Below, piece by piece: positions 1 through 8,292 of a stretch of DNA of 64,000 nt; the stretch's first letter is position 1; each line of letters opens with the position of its first letter. The notes beneath the pieces were generated by a model, which searched no databases, was not told the origin of the DNA, and was given only the letters and a program-made list of their open reading frames with translations. This DNA is from Undibacterium sp. 5I1. Lineage in GTDB: Bacteria > Pseudomonadota > Gammaproteobacteria > Burkholderiales > Burkholderiaceae_D. The stretch covers positions 1,302,001-1,366,000 of the forward strand of contig NZ_JAVIWI010000001.1 in NCBI RefSeq assembly GCF_034314085.1. Direction: 5' to 3'. The translations under genes and the position numbers were made by a program.

Positions 1-95
1 AGCGCAGGATTGCGGGTTACACCGGTGATTGTCTGGGCGCGGTGCAGCAATTGTCCGAAGTCGCGTTTTATCTCGGTCTATGCAGCTTTATCTGA
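1..95 (+). CDS. cobS: Adenosylcobinamide-GDP ribazoletransferase, C-terminal end (partial)
   Basis: Only the last 30 or so codons are in the window; the frame runs from position 3 to a TGA at 93-95. The translated tail contains [15 protein letters not shown], which matches the conserved end of CobS (cobalamin 5'-phosphate synthase), the integral membrane enzyme that joins adenosylcobinamide-GDP to alpha-ribazole. The next gene, the alpha-ribazole phosphatase cobC, starts inside it at 80 (16-bp overlap), so the two are translationally coupled. The call rests on a short but characteristic motif and on this context. Confidence 0.8.
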   Translation, partial: RRIAGYTGDCLGAVQQLSEVAFYLGLCSFI

Positions 96-646
96 TCCGT
101 CACCCCAAGCCCGAGATCGTATCCGGTATTTGTTACGGGCGCTCTGACATCCTTAGTTCAGAGGTTGAATGTGAATTGGTATTGCCTGCATTAAGAGCCG
201 CATTACCTGCGGATATTCCAGTCTATTCCAGCCCTTTACAACGATGCGCGCTGCTGGCAAATTATTTGCATCCTGCGCCTGTTTTCGACCCACGTTTGAT
301 GGAGATGGATTTTGGTGATTGGGAATTAAAGAGCTGGGATCAGATTCCGCGCGCAGAGATTGATGCCTGGGCTGCTGATGTCAGTAATTACCGGCCTGGT
401 GGTGCAGAAAACGTAACAGAGATGGCAGCACGCGTGATACATTTTCTGCAAGATGCAAAAAACATAATGATGAATGCAGGACAACAGCATCTTGCAGTAG
501 TATGTCACGCAGGTACGATGCGTTTAATGTTGGCATATCAGCCTGCAATCGATCTTATTGCTTTAGCAAAACGGGTAGAGAGCTATCCACAAACGATAGG
601 TTTTGGTGAATGCAAACAATTGCAACTAGGCGAATGTAACATTTAG
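80..646 (+). CDS. cobC: Alpha-ribazole phosphatase, histidine phosphatase family
   Basis: The 188-residue protein begins [12 protein letters not shown]; the ATG at 80 is preferred over an upstream in-frame start at 29 because it puts the catalytic LIRH at the N-terminus, as in the family. Family members dephosphorylate alpha-ribazole 5'-phosphate (or cobalamin 5'-phosphate) in nucleotide-loop assembly. Visible are the phosphohistidine motif RHP near residue 7, CYGRSD after it, a conserved FGDWE segment, and the second catalytic histidine in [10 protein letters not shown]. The usual RHG is RHP here, a known variant in the family. It overlaps cobS, which supports a cobalamin role over a generic phosphatase. 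The next gene (PilZ) is separated by 79 bp and has its own ribosome site. Confidence 0.88.
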   Translation: MQLYLIRHPKPEIVSGICYGRSDILSSEVECELVLPALRAALPADIPVYSSPLQRCALLANYLHPAPVFDPRLMEMDFGDWELKSWDQIPRAEIDAWAADVSNYRPGGAENVTEMAARVIHFLQDAKNIMMNAGQQHLAVVCHAGTMRLMLAYQPAIDLIALAKRVESYPQTIGFGECKQLQLGECNI

Positions 647-725
647 GTCCAATGTTAAAATTGGTGAAATCACACCAATTGAATTGTTAATGCTGAAGTA
701 TGCCAGCTCAGCAAGGAATGTATTA

Positions 726-1082
726 ATGATAGAACTACGTAAAAGTCCCAGGGTGAATGTCACCTGGCGAGCCGTAATCAAGCTGGCAAACGGGCAATTG
801 ATGCCTGCAAAAATCGTGAATATTTCGACGGGTGGCGTATTGCTACAGTGCCCAGAAAAGTTGGAAGTCAATGCCGAATACCAAATCATGATGGAAGTAC
901 CTAGCATCGATTTCGCCAAGAAAGAACAATTTAAAGTTCCTTGCAAAGCCCACATACAACATATCATTTTGACTGGCGATTTTTATCGGGTCGGGGTGAA
1001 GTTTAGCGAACTGTCCGATTTGCATCAGCGCTTGCTCGATGCCTGGATTTCCAAATCCACTGTAAGCGATCAATCTAATTAG
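726..1082 (+). CDS. PilZ domain protein
   Basis: A protein of about 118 residues with the c-di-GMP-binding PilZ pattern: an arginine-rich start (RKSPRVNVTWRA) and, some 30 residues on, NISTGG, which corresponds to the D/NxSxxG motif. PilZ proteins bind cyclic di-GMP and act as adaptors in motility, secretion or polysaccharide control; the partner here is unknown. The start at 726 has AAGGA at 713-717 and puts the RxxxR motif at the N-terminus; a longer in-frame start at 684 is less likely. It sits between cobC and the cobalamin riboswitch but nothing ties it to B12. Single-domain PilZ of this length is usual. Confidence 0.8.
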   Translation: MIELRKSPRVNVTWRAVIKLANGQLMPAKIVNISTGGVLLQCPEKLEVNAEYQIMMEVPSIDFAKKEQFKVPCKAHIQHIILTGDFYRVGVKFSELSDLHQRLLDAWISKSTVSDQSN

Positions 1083-1218
1083 CCCACTGTAAAGTGGGTC
1101 GATTGCTGCGTCGATTCGCCGCGAAGCGATATTTTTCCGGTCCTTACGGCGGCTAGTTACCACGTCGAACCGAGTCTTTCGCTTGCCGCCAAACCGCTAT
1201 CGCCTTAGAATGGCGAAG

Positions 1219-1466
1219 TTTTGGTGCTCGCAGACATATCCATGTCTGCGGTTAAACGGGAAACACAATGCAAAGTTTGATTTTTGCAAGCGTGTGCTGC
1301 CCCCGCAACGGTGAATAAGCGCTGTATCGAGATTGACTCAATCATGTCAATGAACAGATCAATGATCTGATCAATACAGCCAGCCTTTCGCATATACCAC
1401 TATGTCGTCGTTCAGGCATGGGAAGGTCGGAAGGTGATGCTTGTCAGCCCGGATACCGGCCAGAAT
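1219..1466 (+). promoter_or_regulatory. Cobalamin (AdoCbl) riboswitch
   Basis: The 5' leader of btuB carries the ordered landmarks of the cobalamin riboswitch: GGTGCTC near 1223, AAACGGGAAAC at 1254-1264, the core GCTGCCCCCGCAACGGT at 1297-1313, GGGAAGG near 1420-1426, and the B12 box CAGCCCGGATACCGGCC at about 1445-1461. A peripheral arm between 1320 and 1380 pairs GCTGTAT with ATACAGC. Binding of adenosylcobalamin is expected to lower expression of the downstream transporter genes. Boundaries are estimated from the conserved boxes. Confidence 0.93.
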
Positions 1467-1542
1467 AAGTGAAGCGTCATCCGTAATCAAGTTCATTGAT
1501 GTTGATGAGCGTTGGTGAATGCCGATGATGCTTTGTATTCAT

Positions 1543-1577
1543 GCAGCCTGCGGGGACGTTGGCTGCTTGCCCCTTTT
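1543..1577 (+). promoter_or_regulatory. Possible expression-platform hairpin of the cobalamin riboswitch
   Basis: GCAGCC (1543-1548) pairs perfectly with GGCTGC (1561-1566), and GGGG within the loop could alternatively pair with CCCC just before a short TTTT at 1574-1577. The element lies between the aptamer and the btuB start, where a terminator or a ribosome-site-masking stem would sit. No folding was computed, so this is a candidate only. Confidence 0.35.
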
Positions 1578-1588
1578 CAATTGTGATC

Positions 1589-3478
1589 ATGACCTCTGCA
1601 TTTAAACCGCTCGCCATCAGCTTTGCTGTGGCCGCTGCTTTTTCCTCTTCTTCTGTGTTTGCTCAATCGGCTGTTCAGCCCAATGCGAGTCAACAGAATT
1701 CCGATAACACTAACAACGCCGCAAATGTTGTTATCACTGCTGGCCGTCAGGTGCAGGCAGCTAAAGACGTATTGGCTGATAACGTAGTAATTACTGCTGC
1801 TGATATCGCCAAGTCGGGCGCGGCCTCTGTTGCCGAATTACTGCAACAACAACGTGGTGTAGAAATCACGACAAACGGCGGCGCAGGTACCAATGCTTCT
1901 GTGTATATCCGTGGTGCAGGCAATGCTCAAAACGTCGTGTTAGTAGACGGCATACGAATCGGTTCTTCCACTACTGGTGGCGCTACCTGGGCGACAATTC
2001 CTTTGGCGCAAATTGAGCGTATCGAAATTGTGTACGGCCCTTTAAGCAGTCTGTACGGCGCTGATGCAATGGGTGGCGTGATACAGATTTTCACTAAAAA
2101 AGGTGGCTCTGTTATTACCCCGACAGTGTCAGCAGGATTGGGTAGCTACGGTTTGAAGAAATTGGCCGCTGGTGTTTCTGGTGCGACCGACAATCATTTC
2201 AGTTTTGCCCTGAACGCTGCTCATGATGAGGCTGATGGTTTCTCGGCAACCAAGCCAGGCGCAGGTCCATACTCCTACAACGCAGACAAAGATGGCTACA
2301 CCTTAGACAGCGTCAGTGGTCGTTTAGGTTATGAAGTGATGAAGGGGCATGAGTTGGGTCTGACTTTCTTGCAAAGTCGTTTGAGTGCCCAGTTTGATGC
2401 AGGTCCTGGCTACGATGACCGCAGCATCCAAAAGTTGGAAACCTTAGCAGTGTTTAGCAAAAACCGTATCGCGCCTAACTGGCTCAGCACTGTGCAACTG
2501 GCACAGACAGCAGATAAAAGTTTTACCGATGCCTCCTATGGTCAAAGCCAGATTGACACGACCCAGACTAGCTTTAACTGGCAAAATGACATCATGCTTG
2601 GCAAGGATGTTTTGCAATTAGTTTATGAGCACCGCGAAGAAAAAGTGAACGGTACTACAGTAGAAGTCGAGGGCAAACGTAAGACCAATTCGGTAGCTGG
2701 TTCTTATGTGTTTAAGCAAGATGCTCATCTGGCCAGCGCCAGCGTACGTTACGATGACAGTTCACAGTACGGTTCTAAAGCGACTGGCAGTATCGCTTAC
2801 GGCTATCGCTTAACCAATGCATTGCGTGTGAATGCAAGTTACGGTACCAGCTTCCGTGCACCGACGTTTAATGAACTGTATTACCCAAGTTATGGCATTG
2901 CGACTAACAAACCAGAACAGGCAAAAAATGCCGAGATCGGGATGTTCTACGAAGATGATATGACGCAGTTCAGCGCCGTGTATTACTCCAATAAAGTGAC
3001 AGATTTACTGGTGTATGCCAATGTTTGTCCGGTCCAACAATCGACACATCAGTATGGTTGCGCCTATAACGTCAACAAGGCAACTTTGTCTGGTTTAACT
3101 TTAGGCGGCTCTACTCATCTGGGTGATCTGACATTGCGCGGATCATTGGATTTGCAAGATCCAAAAGATGATACAACTGGTTTGCGTCTGGCGCGCCGTG
3201 CTAAGCAACACGGTAGTCTGGCAGCTGAATACGCATTGGGTAAAACCAAATTGGGCGTAGAAACGCTATTCTCTGGCCAACGTTTTGATGATGTTGCTAA
3301 CAAAAAACCATTGGCTGGTTATAGCTTATTAAACCTATATACAAGCTACGACGTGGCCACCAACTGGTCTTTGATTGGCCGCTGGAACAACGCGCTGAAC
3401 AAAGAGTATGAACTCGCTAAAAATTATGCAACAGCCGGTTCTAATGTATTTGTTGGCGTGAATTACGGTTTTAAGTAA
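1589..3478 (+). CDS. btuB: TonB-dependent cobalamin receptor BtuB
   Basis: A 629-residue outer-membrane receptor taking vitamin B12 and other corrinoids into the periplasm using TonB energy. The N-terminus MTSAFKPLAISFAVAAAFSS followed by VFAQ is a signal peptide, so the ATG at 1589 is preferred over one at 1541. A plug domain follows (about residues 40-160) with ITAADIAKSGAASVAELL, VYIRGAGNAQNVVLVDGIR and YGPLSSLYGADAMGGVIQI. The rest is a 22-strand type barrel ending in the aromatic-rich FVGVNYGFK. Length matches BtuB (about 600-650). The riboswitch directly upstream and btuCD downstream fix the substrate. btuC follows after a 196-bp gap, where I see no second riboswitch. Confidence 0.94.
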   Translation: MTSAFKPLAISFAVAAAFSSSSVFAQSAVQPNASQQNSDNTNNAANVVITAGRQVQAAKDVLADNVVITAADIAKSGAASVAELLQQQRGVEITTNGGAGTNASVYIRGAGNAQNVVLVDGIRIGSSTTGGATWATIPLAQIERIEIVYGPLSSLYGADAMGGVIQIFTKKGGSVITPTVSAGLGSYGLKKLAAGVSGATDNHFSFALNAAHDEADGFSATKPGAGPYSYNADKDGYTLDSVSGRLGYEVMKGHELGLTFLQSRLSAQFDAGPGYDDRSIQKLETLAVFSKNRIAPNWLSTVQLAQTADKSFTDASYGQSQIDTTQTSFNWQNDIMLGKDVLQLVYEHREEKVNGTTVEVEGKRKTNSVAGSYVFKQDAHLASASVRYDDSSQYGSKATGSIAYGYRLTNALRVNASYGTSFRAPTFNELYYPSYGIATNKPEQAKNAEIGMFYEDDMTQFSAVYYSNKVTDLLVYANVCPVQQSTHQYGCAYNVNKATLSGLTLGGSTHLGDLTLRGSLDLQDPKDDTTGLRLARRAKQHGSLAAEYALGKTKLGVETLFSGQRFDDVANKKPLAGYSLLNLYTSYDVATNWSLIGRWNNALNKEYELAKNYATAGSNVFVGVNYGFK

Positions 3479-3674
3479 ATCTACATTCAGCTCAAATTAA
3501 GTTAAATTTAAGCGTGGAATAAATTGATTTTCCCTTGCCCATTTTTTGCTAGCAGAAGATCGGCAAGGAGTTTAAATAGAGTGTGCAGCTTGATGTACAG
3601 CTCGATATGCAACTTATGCCAATACGGCAAATTGTGACAGATTTTTCCTGTCGATTTCTTCCATAAGGCTGACC

Positions 3675-4748
3675 GTGACTCTTGCTACTTCTTCCGGCTC
3701 CGGCATTGTTTCCTCAGCGATTACCAACAAACAGCCTAATTCCTGGCGCGCCTCACGCATCATTGGTATTTTAATTTTTTTGTCGCTCATCAGCATCGCT
3801 ATAGCTTGTGTGACTGGCTCAGTCTCACTGTCTTTTTCAGAATTATTCCATGGCTTGCTAGAACTATTGAACGGCAAGCCTTCAACCCTTGCAGCGACTT
3901 TATTAGAGCTGCGTTTAAGCCGTGCGATGCTCGGGTTTGTTACCGGCGCGACCTTGGCTTTGGCCGGTGTATTGATGCAAGCCCTGCTGCGTAACCCTCT
4001 AGCTGATCCTTACGTACTGGGTATTTCTGGTGGCGCATCGGTTGGCGCATTGACTGTTATGTTGTTGATCGGTATGAGCTGGTTAGTCGATTTGGCCGCG
4101 TTTGGTGGTGCGATTGCTGTCGCGGCTTTGCTGTTTCTTTTAGCGTATCGTGATCTGCGTGGCAGTGGCAGTTCTGACGGTAGTGCGCCATTGTTATTAC
4201 TGACGGGAGTGATCGTTCAGGCTGGTTGTGGTGCCGTGATTACCTTGATGCTGTCCATCGCACCAGATAGCCGTTTGCGCGGTATGGTGTTTTGGATGAT
4301 CGGTGATTTGTCCAATGCCGACGCACGCGTTTTCCCCTGGGTGATCTGGATTGTCGTCTTATTATTTGCCTTGCGTATGGCAAGGGCAATTAATGTTGCC
4401 GCCATGCATGCAGATAACGCCATGACCTTGGGTATCAATATCGGAAAATTACGCCAGGCCTTATTTTTCTGTGCGGCTTTGTTAACCGCCAGCGCAGTCA
4501 GCAGCGCCGGTAGTATTGGATTTGTCGGATTGATTATTCCGCATGCCTGCCGTTTTGCGTGGGGCGCAGATCATCGCTTATTGATTCCTGCTGCGAGTCT
4601 GGCCGGCGGTAGTTTTTTAGTCCTGGCTGATACCTTGGCACGTACAGTCGTCGCGCCCCAGCAATTACCAGTTGGCGTGATCACGGCCATGATTGGCGTG
4701 CCGCTATTTTTGCTGCAACTGCATCAGTTAAGAAAGCAGGTGCGCTGA
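3675..4748 (+). CDS. btuC: Corrinoid ABC transporter permease (FecCD family)
   Basis: A 357-residue polytopic inner-membrane protein of the FecCD/BtuC family, forming the dimeric channel that passes B12 from the periplasm to the cytoplasm. Visible family features include LRLSRAMLGFVTGATLALAG, LLRNPLADPYVLGISGGAS, and the cytoplasmic coupling region GSIGFVGLIIPHACRF, with about ten hydrophobic segments. The start is GTG at 3675 with ATAAGG at 3663-3668. Its stop overlaps the ATG of btuD (TGATG at 4746-4750). FecCD permeases also move siderophores; the B12 assignment comes from the neighbours. No substrate-binding protein gene (btuF) lies next to it. Confidence 0.9.
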   Translation: MTLATSSGSGIVSSAITNKQPNSWRASRIIGILIFLSLISIAIACVTGSVSLSFSELFHGLLELLNGKPSTLAATLLELRLSRAMLGFVTGATLALAGVLMQALLRNPLADPYVLGISGGASVGALTVMLLIGMSWLVDLAAFGGAIAVAALLFLLAYRDLRGSGSSDGSAPLLLLTGVIVQAGCGAVITLMLSIAPDSRLRGMVFWMIGDLSNADARVFPWVIWIVVLLFALRMARAINVAAMHADNAMTLGINIGKLRQALFFCAALLTASAVSSAGSIGFVGLIIPHACRFAWGADHRLLIPAASLAGGSFLVLADTLARTVVAPQQLPVGVITAMIGVPLFLLQLHQLRKQVR

Positions 4749-5542
4749 TGAATGCAGCTCTCCAAACAGTACAAACATTATTAAGTACAACCGATTTGCA
4801 TCTGTCTGTCGGCAAACGCACGCTGGTAACGGAGTTGCAATGGCAAGTCAATACTGGTGAATGCTGGTGCATCATCGGACGTAACGGCGCCGGCAAAAGT
4901 ACCTTGCTGCGTACCTTGGCAGGTATGCGTGCCATCGAGCAGGGTAATGTCGCAATTAAAAATAAAAAAATCCAGCAATGGTCGCTCACAGACTTAGCAA
5001 AAGAACGTTCCTTTCTGCCACAGGGCAGGATAGATGCCTTTGGTTATAGCGCTATCGAAACCGTATTGAGTGCCCGCCATCCATATCATGATGCGCATTA
5101 TTGGGAGTCAACTAGCGATTTGGAATTGGCGCATCAAGCCTTACAGGCACTCGATATTGCCGACATGGCAGAGCGCGATGTACGCAGCTTGTCCGGTGGC
5201 GAGCGGCAACGTGTGGCGATCGCTGCTTTACTGGCGCAAGATGCCAATTTAATGCTGTTAGATGAACCCGCCAATGCGCTGGATTTGGCGCATCAGGTCA
5301 GCGTGATGCAATTATTTTCTCGCTTATGTCAGGAGCAAAATAAGGCGGTCGTGATGGTCAGCCATGATCTTAATCTGGCACATCGGGTCGCCACTCACGC
5401 CTTATTATTGATGGGTGACGGACGTTGGCTGGCTGGTGCCGTCGATGATGTGATGACCGCCGACAAACTCAGTCTTTGTCTGGGTCATCCGCTGGAATTA
5501 GTACAGCATGGTGAGCAGACTATTTTTTTACCCGGACACTAA
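4748..5542 (+). CDS. btuD: Corrinoid ABC transporter ATP-binding protein
   Basis: A 264-residue ABC ATPase that powers BtuC. Walker A GRNGAGKST is at about residues 43-51, the ABC signature LSGGERQRVAIA near 147-158, Walker B LMLLDEPANALDLA near 166-180, and the switch histidine in VSHDLNLAHR near 205. The N-terminus starts by overlap with btuC, so the two are made in fixed ratio. It belongs to the FecE/BtuD class, which shares its architecture with siderophore importers; operon position with btuB, btuC and btuR supports the corrinoid assignment. Confidence 0.92.
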   Translation: MNAALQTVQTLLSTTDLHLSVGKRTLVTELQWQVNTGECWCIIGRNGAGKSTLLRTLAGMRAIEQGNVAIKNKKIQQWSLTDLAKERSFLPQGRIDAFGYSAIETVLSARHPYHDAHYWESTSDLELAHQALQALDIADMAERDVRSLSGGERQRVAIAALLAQDANLMLLDEPANALDLAHQVSVMQLFSRLCQEQNKAVVMVSHDLNLAHRVATHALLLMGDGRWLAGAVDDVMTADKLSLCLGHPLELVQHGEQTIFLPGH

Positions 5543-5545
5543 ATC

Positions 5546-6172
5546 ATGACTCAAGAAAATAACACGCTGGAAGACAATATCAACACCCGTCATCTACGCC
5601 GCATGCAGCGTAAAAAAGAGTTGATGGATCAAAAGATCGATGCCGCACAGCGCAAGACGGGCGTCGTAGTGATTAATGCCGGGAATGGCAAGGGCAAAAG
5701 CTCTAGCGGTTTTGGCATGGTGATGCGTGCGATGGGGCATGGCATGCAAGTCGGCGTGGTGCAATTTATTAAAGGTGCGATGTCGACTGGCGAAGAGATT
5801 TTCTTACGTCGTTTTCCAGAGGAAGTCAGTTTCCATGCCATGGGCGAAGGCTATACCTGGGAGACCCAAAACCGCGAGCGTGATATTGAAAAAGCCCAGC
5901 TTGCCTGGAAAAAAGCCCAAGAGTTTTTGCGTGATCCCGCAATTGGCATGGTCTTGTTAGATGAGCTGAACATCGCGCTTAAATACCATTATCTAGACGT
6001 GCAACAAGTGATTGCCGACCTCGATGCTCGTCCAGAAATGCAGCACGTGATCATCACCGGGCGCGGTGCTTTGCCGGAGTTAATTGAAGTCGCCGATACC
6101 GTGACCGAGATGCAAGTCGTCAAGCATGCCTTTAAAGATGGCATCGTCGCGCAAGCCAGGATTGAGTGGTAA
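5546..6172 (+). CDS. btuR: Corrinoid adenosyltransferase (CobA/CobO/BtuR type)
   Basis: A 208-residue cytoplasmic enzyme transferring the adenosyl group of ATP to cob(I)alamin or cobinamide. The P-loop GNGKGKSSSGFG lies near residues 48-59, and MVLLDELNIALKYHYLDV and VIITGRGALPELIEVADTVTEM are the conserved middle and C-terminal motifs of the BtuR/CobO family (not the PduO or EutT types). The family name is also cobO. It begins 3 bp after btuD, completing a btuB-btuC-btuD-btuR block. An AT-rich palindromic repeat (6178-6260) lies right after it and separates it from cobB. Confidence 0.94.
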   Translation: MTQENNTLEDNINTRHLRRMQRKKELMDQKIDAAQRKTGVVVINAGNGKGKSSSGFGMVMRAMGHGMQVGVVQFIKGAMSTGEEIFLRRFPEEVSFHAMGEGYTWETQNRERDIEKAQLAWKKAQEFLRDPAIGMVLLDELNIALKYHYLDVQQVIADLDARPEMQHVIITGRGALPELIEVADTVTEMQVVKHAFKDGIVAQARIEW

Positions 6173-6177
6173 AAATC

Positions 6178-6260
6178 ATATACTCCCCATCTATTTTGAT
6201 ATAAATGGCCAGATGTCCAGTAATTATATGGACAGTAAAATATACTGGATATGAGTATAT
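6178..6260. repeat. Dispersed ~80-bp palindromic repeat, copy 1 of 5
   Basis: ATATACTC (6178-6185) and GAGTATAT (6253-6260) form perfect inverted ends, with CCCC just inside the left end. A central dyad TGTCCA (6214-6219) / TGGACA (6229-6234) sits in AT-rich sequence. The element fills most of the gap between btuR and cobB. Four related copies are at 20671, 41677, 50069 and 59579. It has no coding capacity. Confidence 0.85.
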
Positions 6261-6293
6261 TTATCTGCCTTAATTCTGATCTGCACAAATTTC

Positions 6294-7664
6294 ATGACAA
6301 AACACACCACGTCCGCTCGCGTTGTCCTCATCTCCGCTATCGCTTCTGGTCAAGGCAAAACCACGGTAACAGCGGCATTGGCACGTAAGTTGGTGAAACT
6401 GGGGCAGCGGGTGAGAGTGTTTAAAACCGGTCCAGATTTTATCGATCCCATGATGTTGCAACGTGCCAGCGGTGCGCCAGTGTTATCGCTGGATTTATGG
6501 ATGGTCGGCTTGGATGCGTCGCAAGCCATGCTGGCAAAAGCAGCGGCTGAGGTAGATGTGATTTTGATTGAAGGCGTGATGGGTTTGTATGATGGCAATC
6601 CCTCTTCAGCCGATTTGGCGCGCGCATTTGGCGTGCCAGTATTGGCGGTGGTAGATGCTTCTGCAATGGCGCAAACCGTCGGCGCAGTGGTGATGGGGTT
6701 GCGTGATTTTGGTCCGGTACCGATGGCCGGCGTGATTGCCAATCGGGTAGCATCAGTAGGGCATGCCAAAATGGTGGCTGACGCGATGCAAAAAATTCCG
6801 GCACCTGCGATGTCGATGCTGGCGAGCTTACCGCGCCAAGAGCAAGCTTTACCCGAGCGTCATTTAGGGTTGGTCTTACCTGATGAAGTCGCACAAATCG
6901 AACAAATTTTAGAGTCGCAAGCCGATCAGCTGGTATTGGATTTGGATGCATGGAATGCTTTGCCACTGACGCAATTTGAGCAAATCATACCGGCTGAAAA
7001 TACACCAGCGGTTTTAAAAGGCAAGACCATCGCCATCGCCCGCGATGCCGCTTTTGCGTTTATCTATCCCGCCAATTTAGCATGTCTGCACGCCTTGGGG
7101 GCAGAGATTAAATTCTTCTCGCCTCTGGCAAATCAATCCGTACCGCCAGATGCAGATGCGGTATATCTGCCCGGCGGTTATCCTGAACTGCATGCAGAAA
7201 CTTTGAGTCAAGCTGAGCAATGGCAAACGTCGATATGCGCCGCGCATGCGCAAGGAATGCCAATTCTGGCGGAATGCGGTGGCATGATGGCATTGACCGA
7301 TAAGCTTATTTATCAGACGAGTGAAGTAATGAACGATCAGCCAAATAGTCCGCACAATACCGCACAAAAAAACACTTGGAACATGGCAGGCATCATCCGC
7401 GGTCAGGTTGTTATGCAAAAACGCTTAGCGGCCTTGGGCGCGCAAGCCTGGCTCAGCAAACATGGTGAATTACGTGGGCATACTTTTCATTATTCACGCT
7501 TTGAGACTGGCTTAGTGCCTGCTCACCACACGATAAAGCATGCAAATCAAGAGGCAGGTGAGGCAATTTATCGTGACGGTAATTTGTATGCTTCTTATTT
7601 TCACGCTTACTTCCCATCAAATCCGGTCGCCGTTGCCCATCTGTTTTTAGGAGAGCCGATATGA
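6294..7664 (+). CDS. cobB: Cobyrinate a,c-diamide synthase (CobB/CbiA)
   Basis: A 456-residue enzyme that amidates the a and c side chains of cobyrinic acid (or hydrogenobyrinic acid) using ATP and glutamine. The N-terminal dethiobiotin-synthetase-like half has a P-loop SAIASGQGKTTVTAALAR (about residues 14-31), FKTGPDFIDPMML and EGVMGLYDG. The C-terminal class I glutamine amidotransferase half shows VYLPGGYPELHAE and the nucleophile cysteine in LAECGGMMALTD near residue 330. Length is normal. The gene overlaps cobU by 4 bp. The other amidase of the pathway, cobQ, is not in this window. The name cbiA is the Salmonella equivalent. Confidence 0.94.
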   Translation: MTKHTTSARVVLISAIASGQGKTTVTAALARKLVKLGQRVRVFKTGPDFIDPMMLQRASGAPVLSLDLWMVGLDASQAMLAKAAAEVDVILIEGVMGLYDGNPSSADLARAFGVPVLAVVDASAMAQTVGAVVMGLRDFGPVPMAGVIANRVASVGHAKMVADAMQKIPAPAMSMLASLPRQEQALPERHLGLVLPDEVAQIEQILESQADQLVLDLDAWNALPLTQFEQIIPAENTPAVLKGKTIAIARDAAFAFIYPANLACLHALGAEIKFFSPLANQSVPPDADAVYLPGGYPELHAETLSQAEQWQTSICAAHAQGMPILAECGGMMALTDKLIYQTSEVMNDQPNSPHNTAQKNTWNMAGIIRGQVVMQKRLAALGAQAWLSKHGELRGHTFHYSRFETGLVPAHHTIKHANQEAGEAIYRDGNLYASYFHAYFPSNPVAVAHLFLGEPI

Positions 7665-8215
7665 CGCGCACTCTGGTTTTTGGCGGTGCCCGTTCGGGTA
7701 AAAGTGCTTATGCCGAACGCCTGGCAAGTGCTTCTGGTAAATCGGTAATTTATCTCGCCACTGCACAGGCGGGCGATGCCGAAATGCAGAGCAGGATCGC
7801 ACACCATCAGGTACAGCGCCCGGCTGAATGGGTGACGGTGGAACAAGCTTTATTACTTGCTGATGCGATCAATCGGCACAGCACAGCAGACAATCTTATT
7901 CTGGTAGATTGCCTGACCCTGTGGTTATCGAATTTATTATTTGCCGAGCAGATCGATTATCCTGATGTCGGCAAAATTACGCCGTCGGATATCTTTACCG
8001 AGCAACGTAGCTTGTTTTTAAACACCTTGGAAACTTGCGCCGGAGATGTGATCATGGTCTCTAACGAAGTTGGTATGGGCATCATTCCCCAAGGTGCAAT
8101 TTCGCGTTGGTTTGTTGATGAGGCAGGGCGCTTGAATCAAGCCGTAGCCGCGCGGTGCGAACAAGTGACTTGGGTCGCCGCAGGTTTGCCGTTGCATTTA
8201 AAATCTAAACATTAA
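7661..8215 (+). CDS. cobU: Adenosylcobinamide kinase / adenosylcobinamide-phosphate guanylyltransferase
   Basis: A 184-residue bifunctional enzyme that phosphorylates adenosylcobinamide and then transfers GMP to make adenosylcobinamide-GDP. The P-loop GGARSGKSAYAE is at residues 8-19, followed by YLATAQAGDAEM and RIAHHQVQRPAEWVTVE, which includes the histidine guanylylated in the family. VDCLTLWLSNLL and VSNEVGMGIIP are further conserved signatures. The ATG at 7661 lies inside the cobB stop (ATGA overlap). The alternative name is cobP. Confidence 0.95.
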   Translation: MTRTLVFGGARSGKSAYAERLASASGKSVIYLATAQAGDAEMQSRIAHHQVQRPAEWVTVEQALLLADAINRHSTADNLILVDCLTLWLSNLLFAEQIDYPDVGKITPSDIFTEQRSLFLNTLETCAGDVIMVSNEVGMGIIPQGAISRWFVDEAGRLNQAVAARCEQVTWVAAGLPLHLKSKH

Positions 8216-8292
8216 ACTGGTTTCTTTAACTCGATATCACTAATGTTACCAATACCAACAACAACGCCGACTACGCCAATAACCCCAACATC

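Noticed and set aside
1083..1099. Small hairpin (CCCAC/GTGGG) right after the PilZ stop, as a terminator
   Set aside because: The stem is only 5 bp and is not followed by a T-run.
6439..6966. Long antisense open frame inside cobB
   Set aside because: The plus strand encodes a full-length, motif-complete CobB. The antisense translation is low-complexity and proline/arginine-rich, as expected for a shadow frame.
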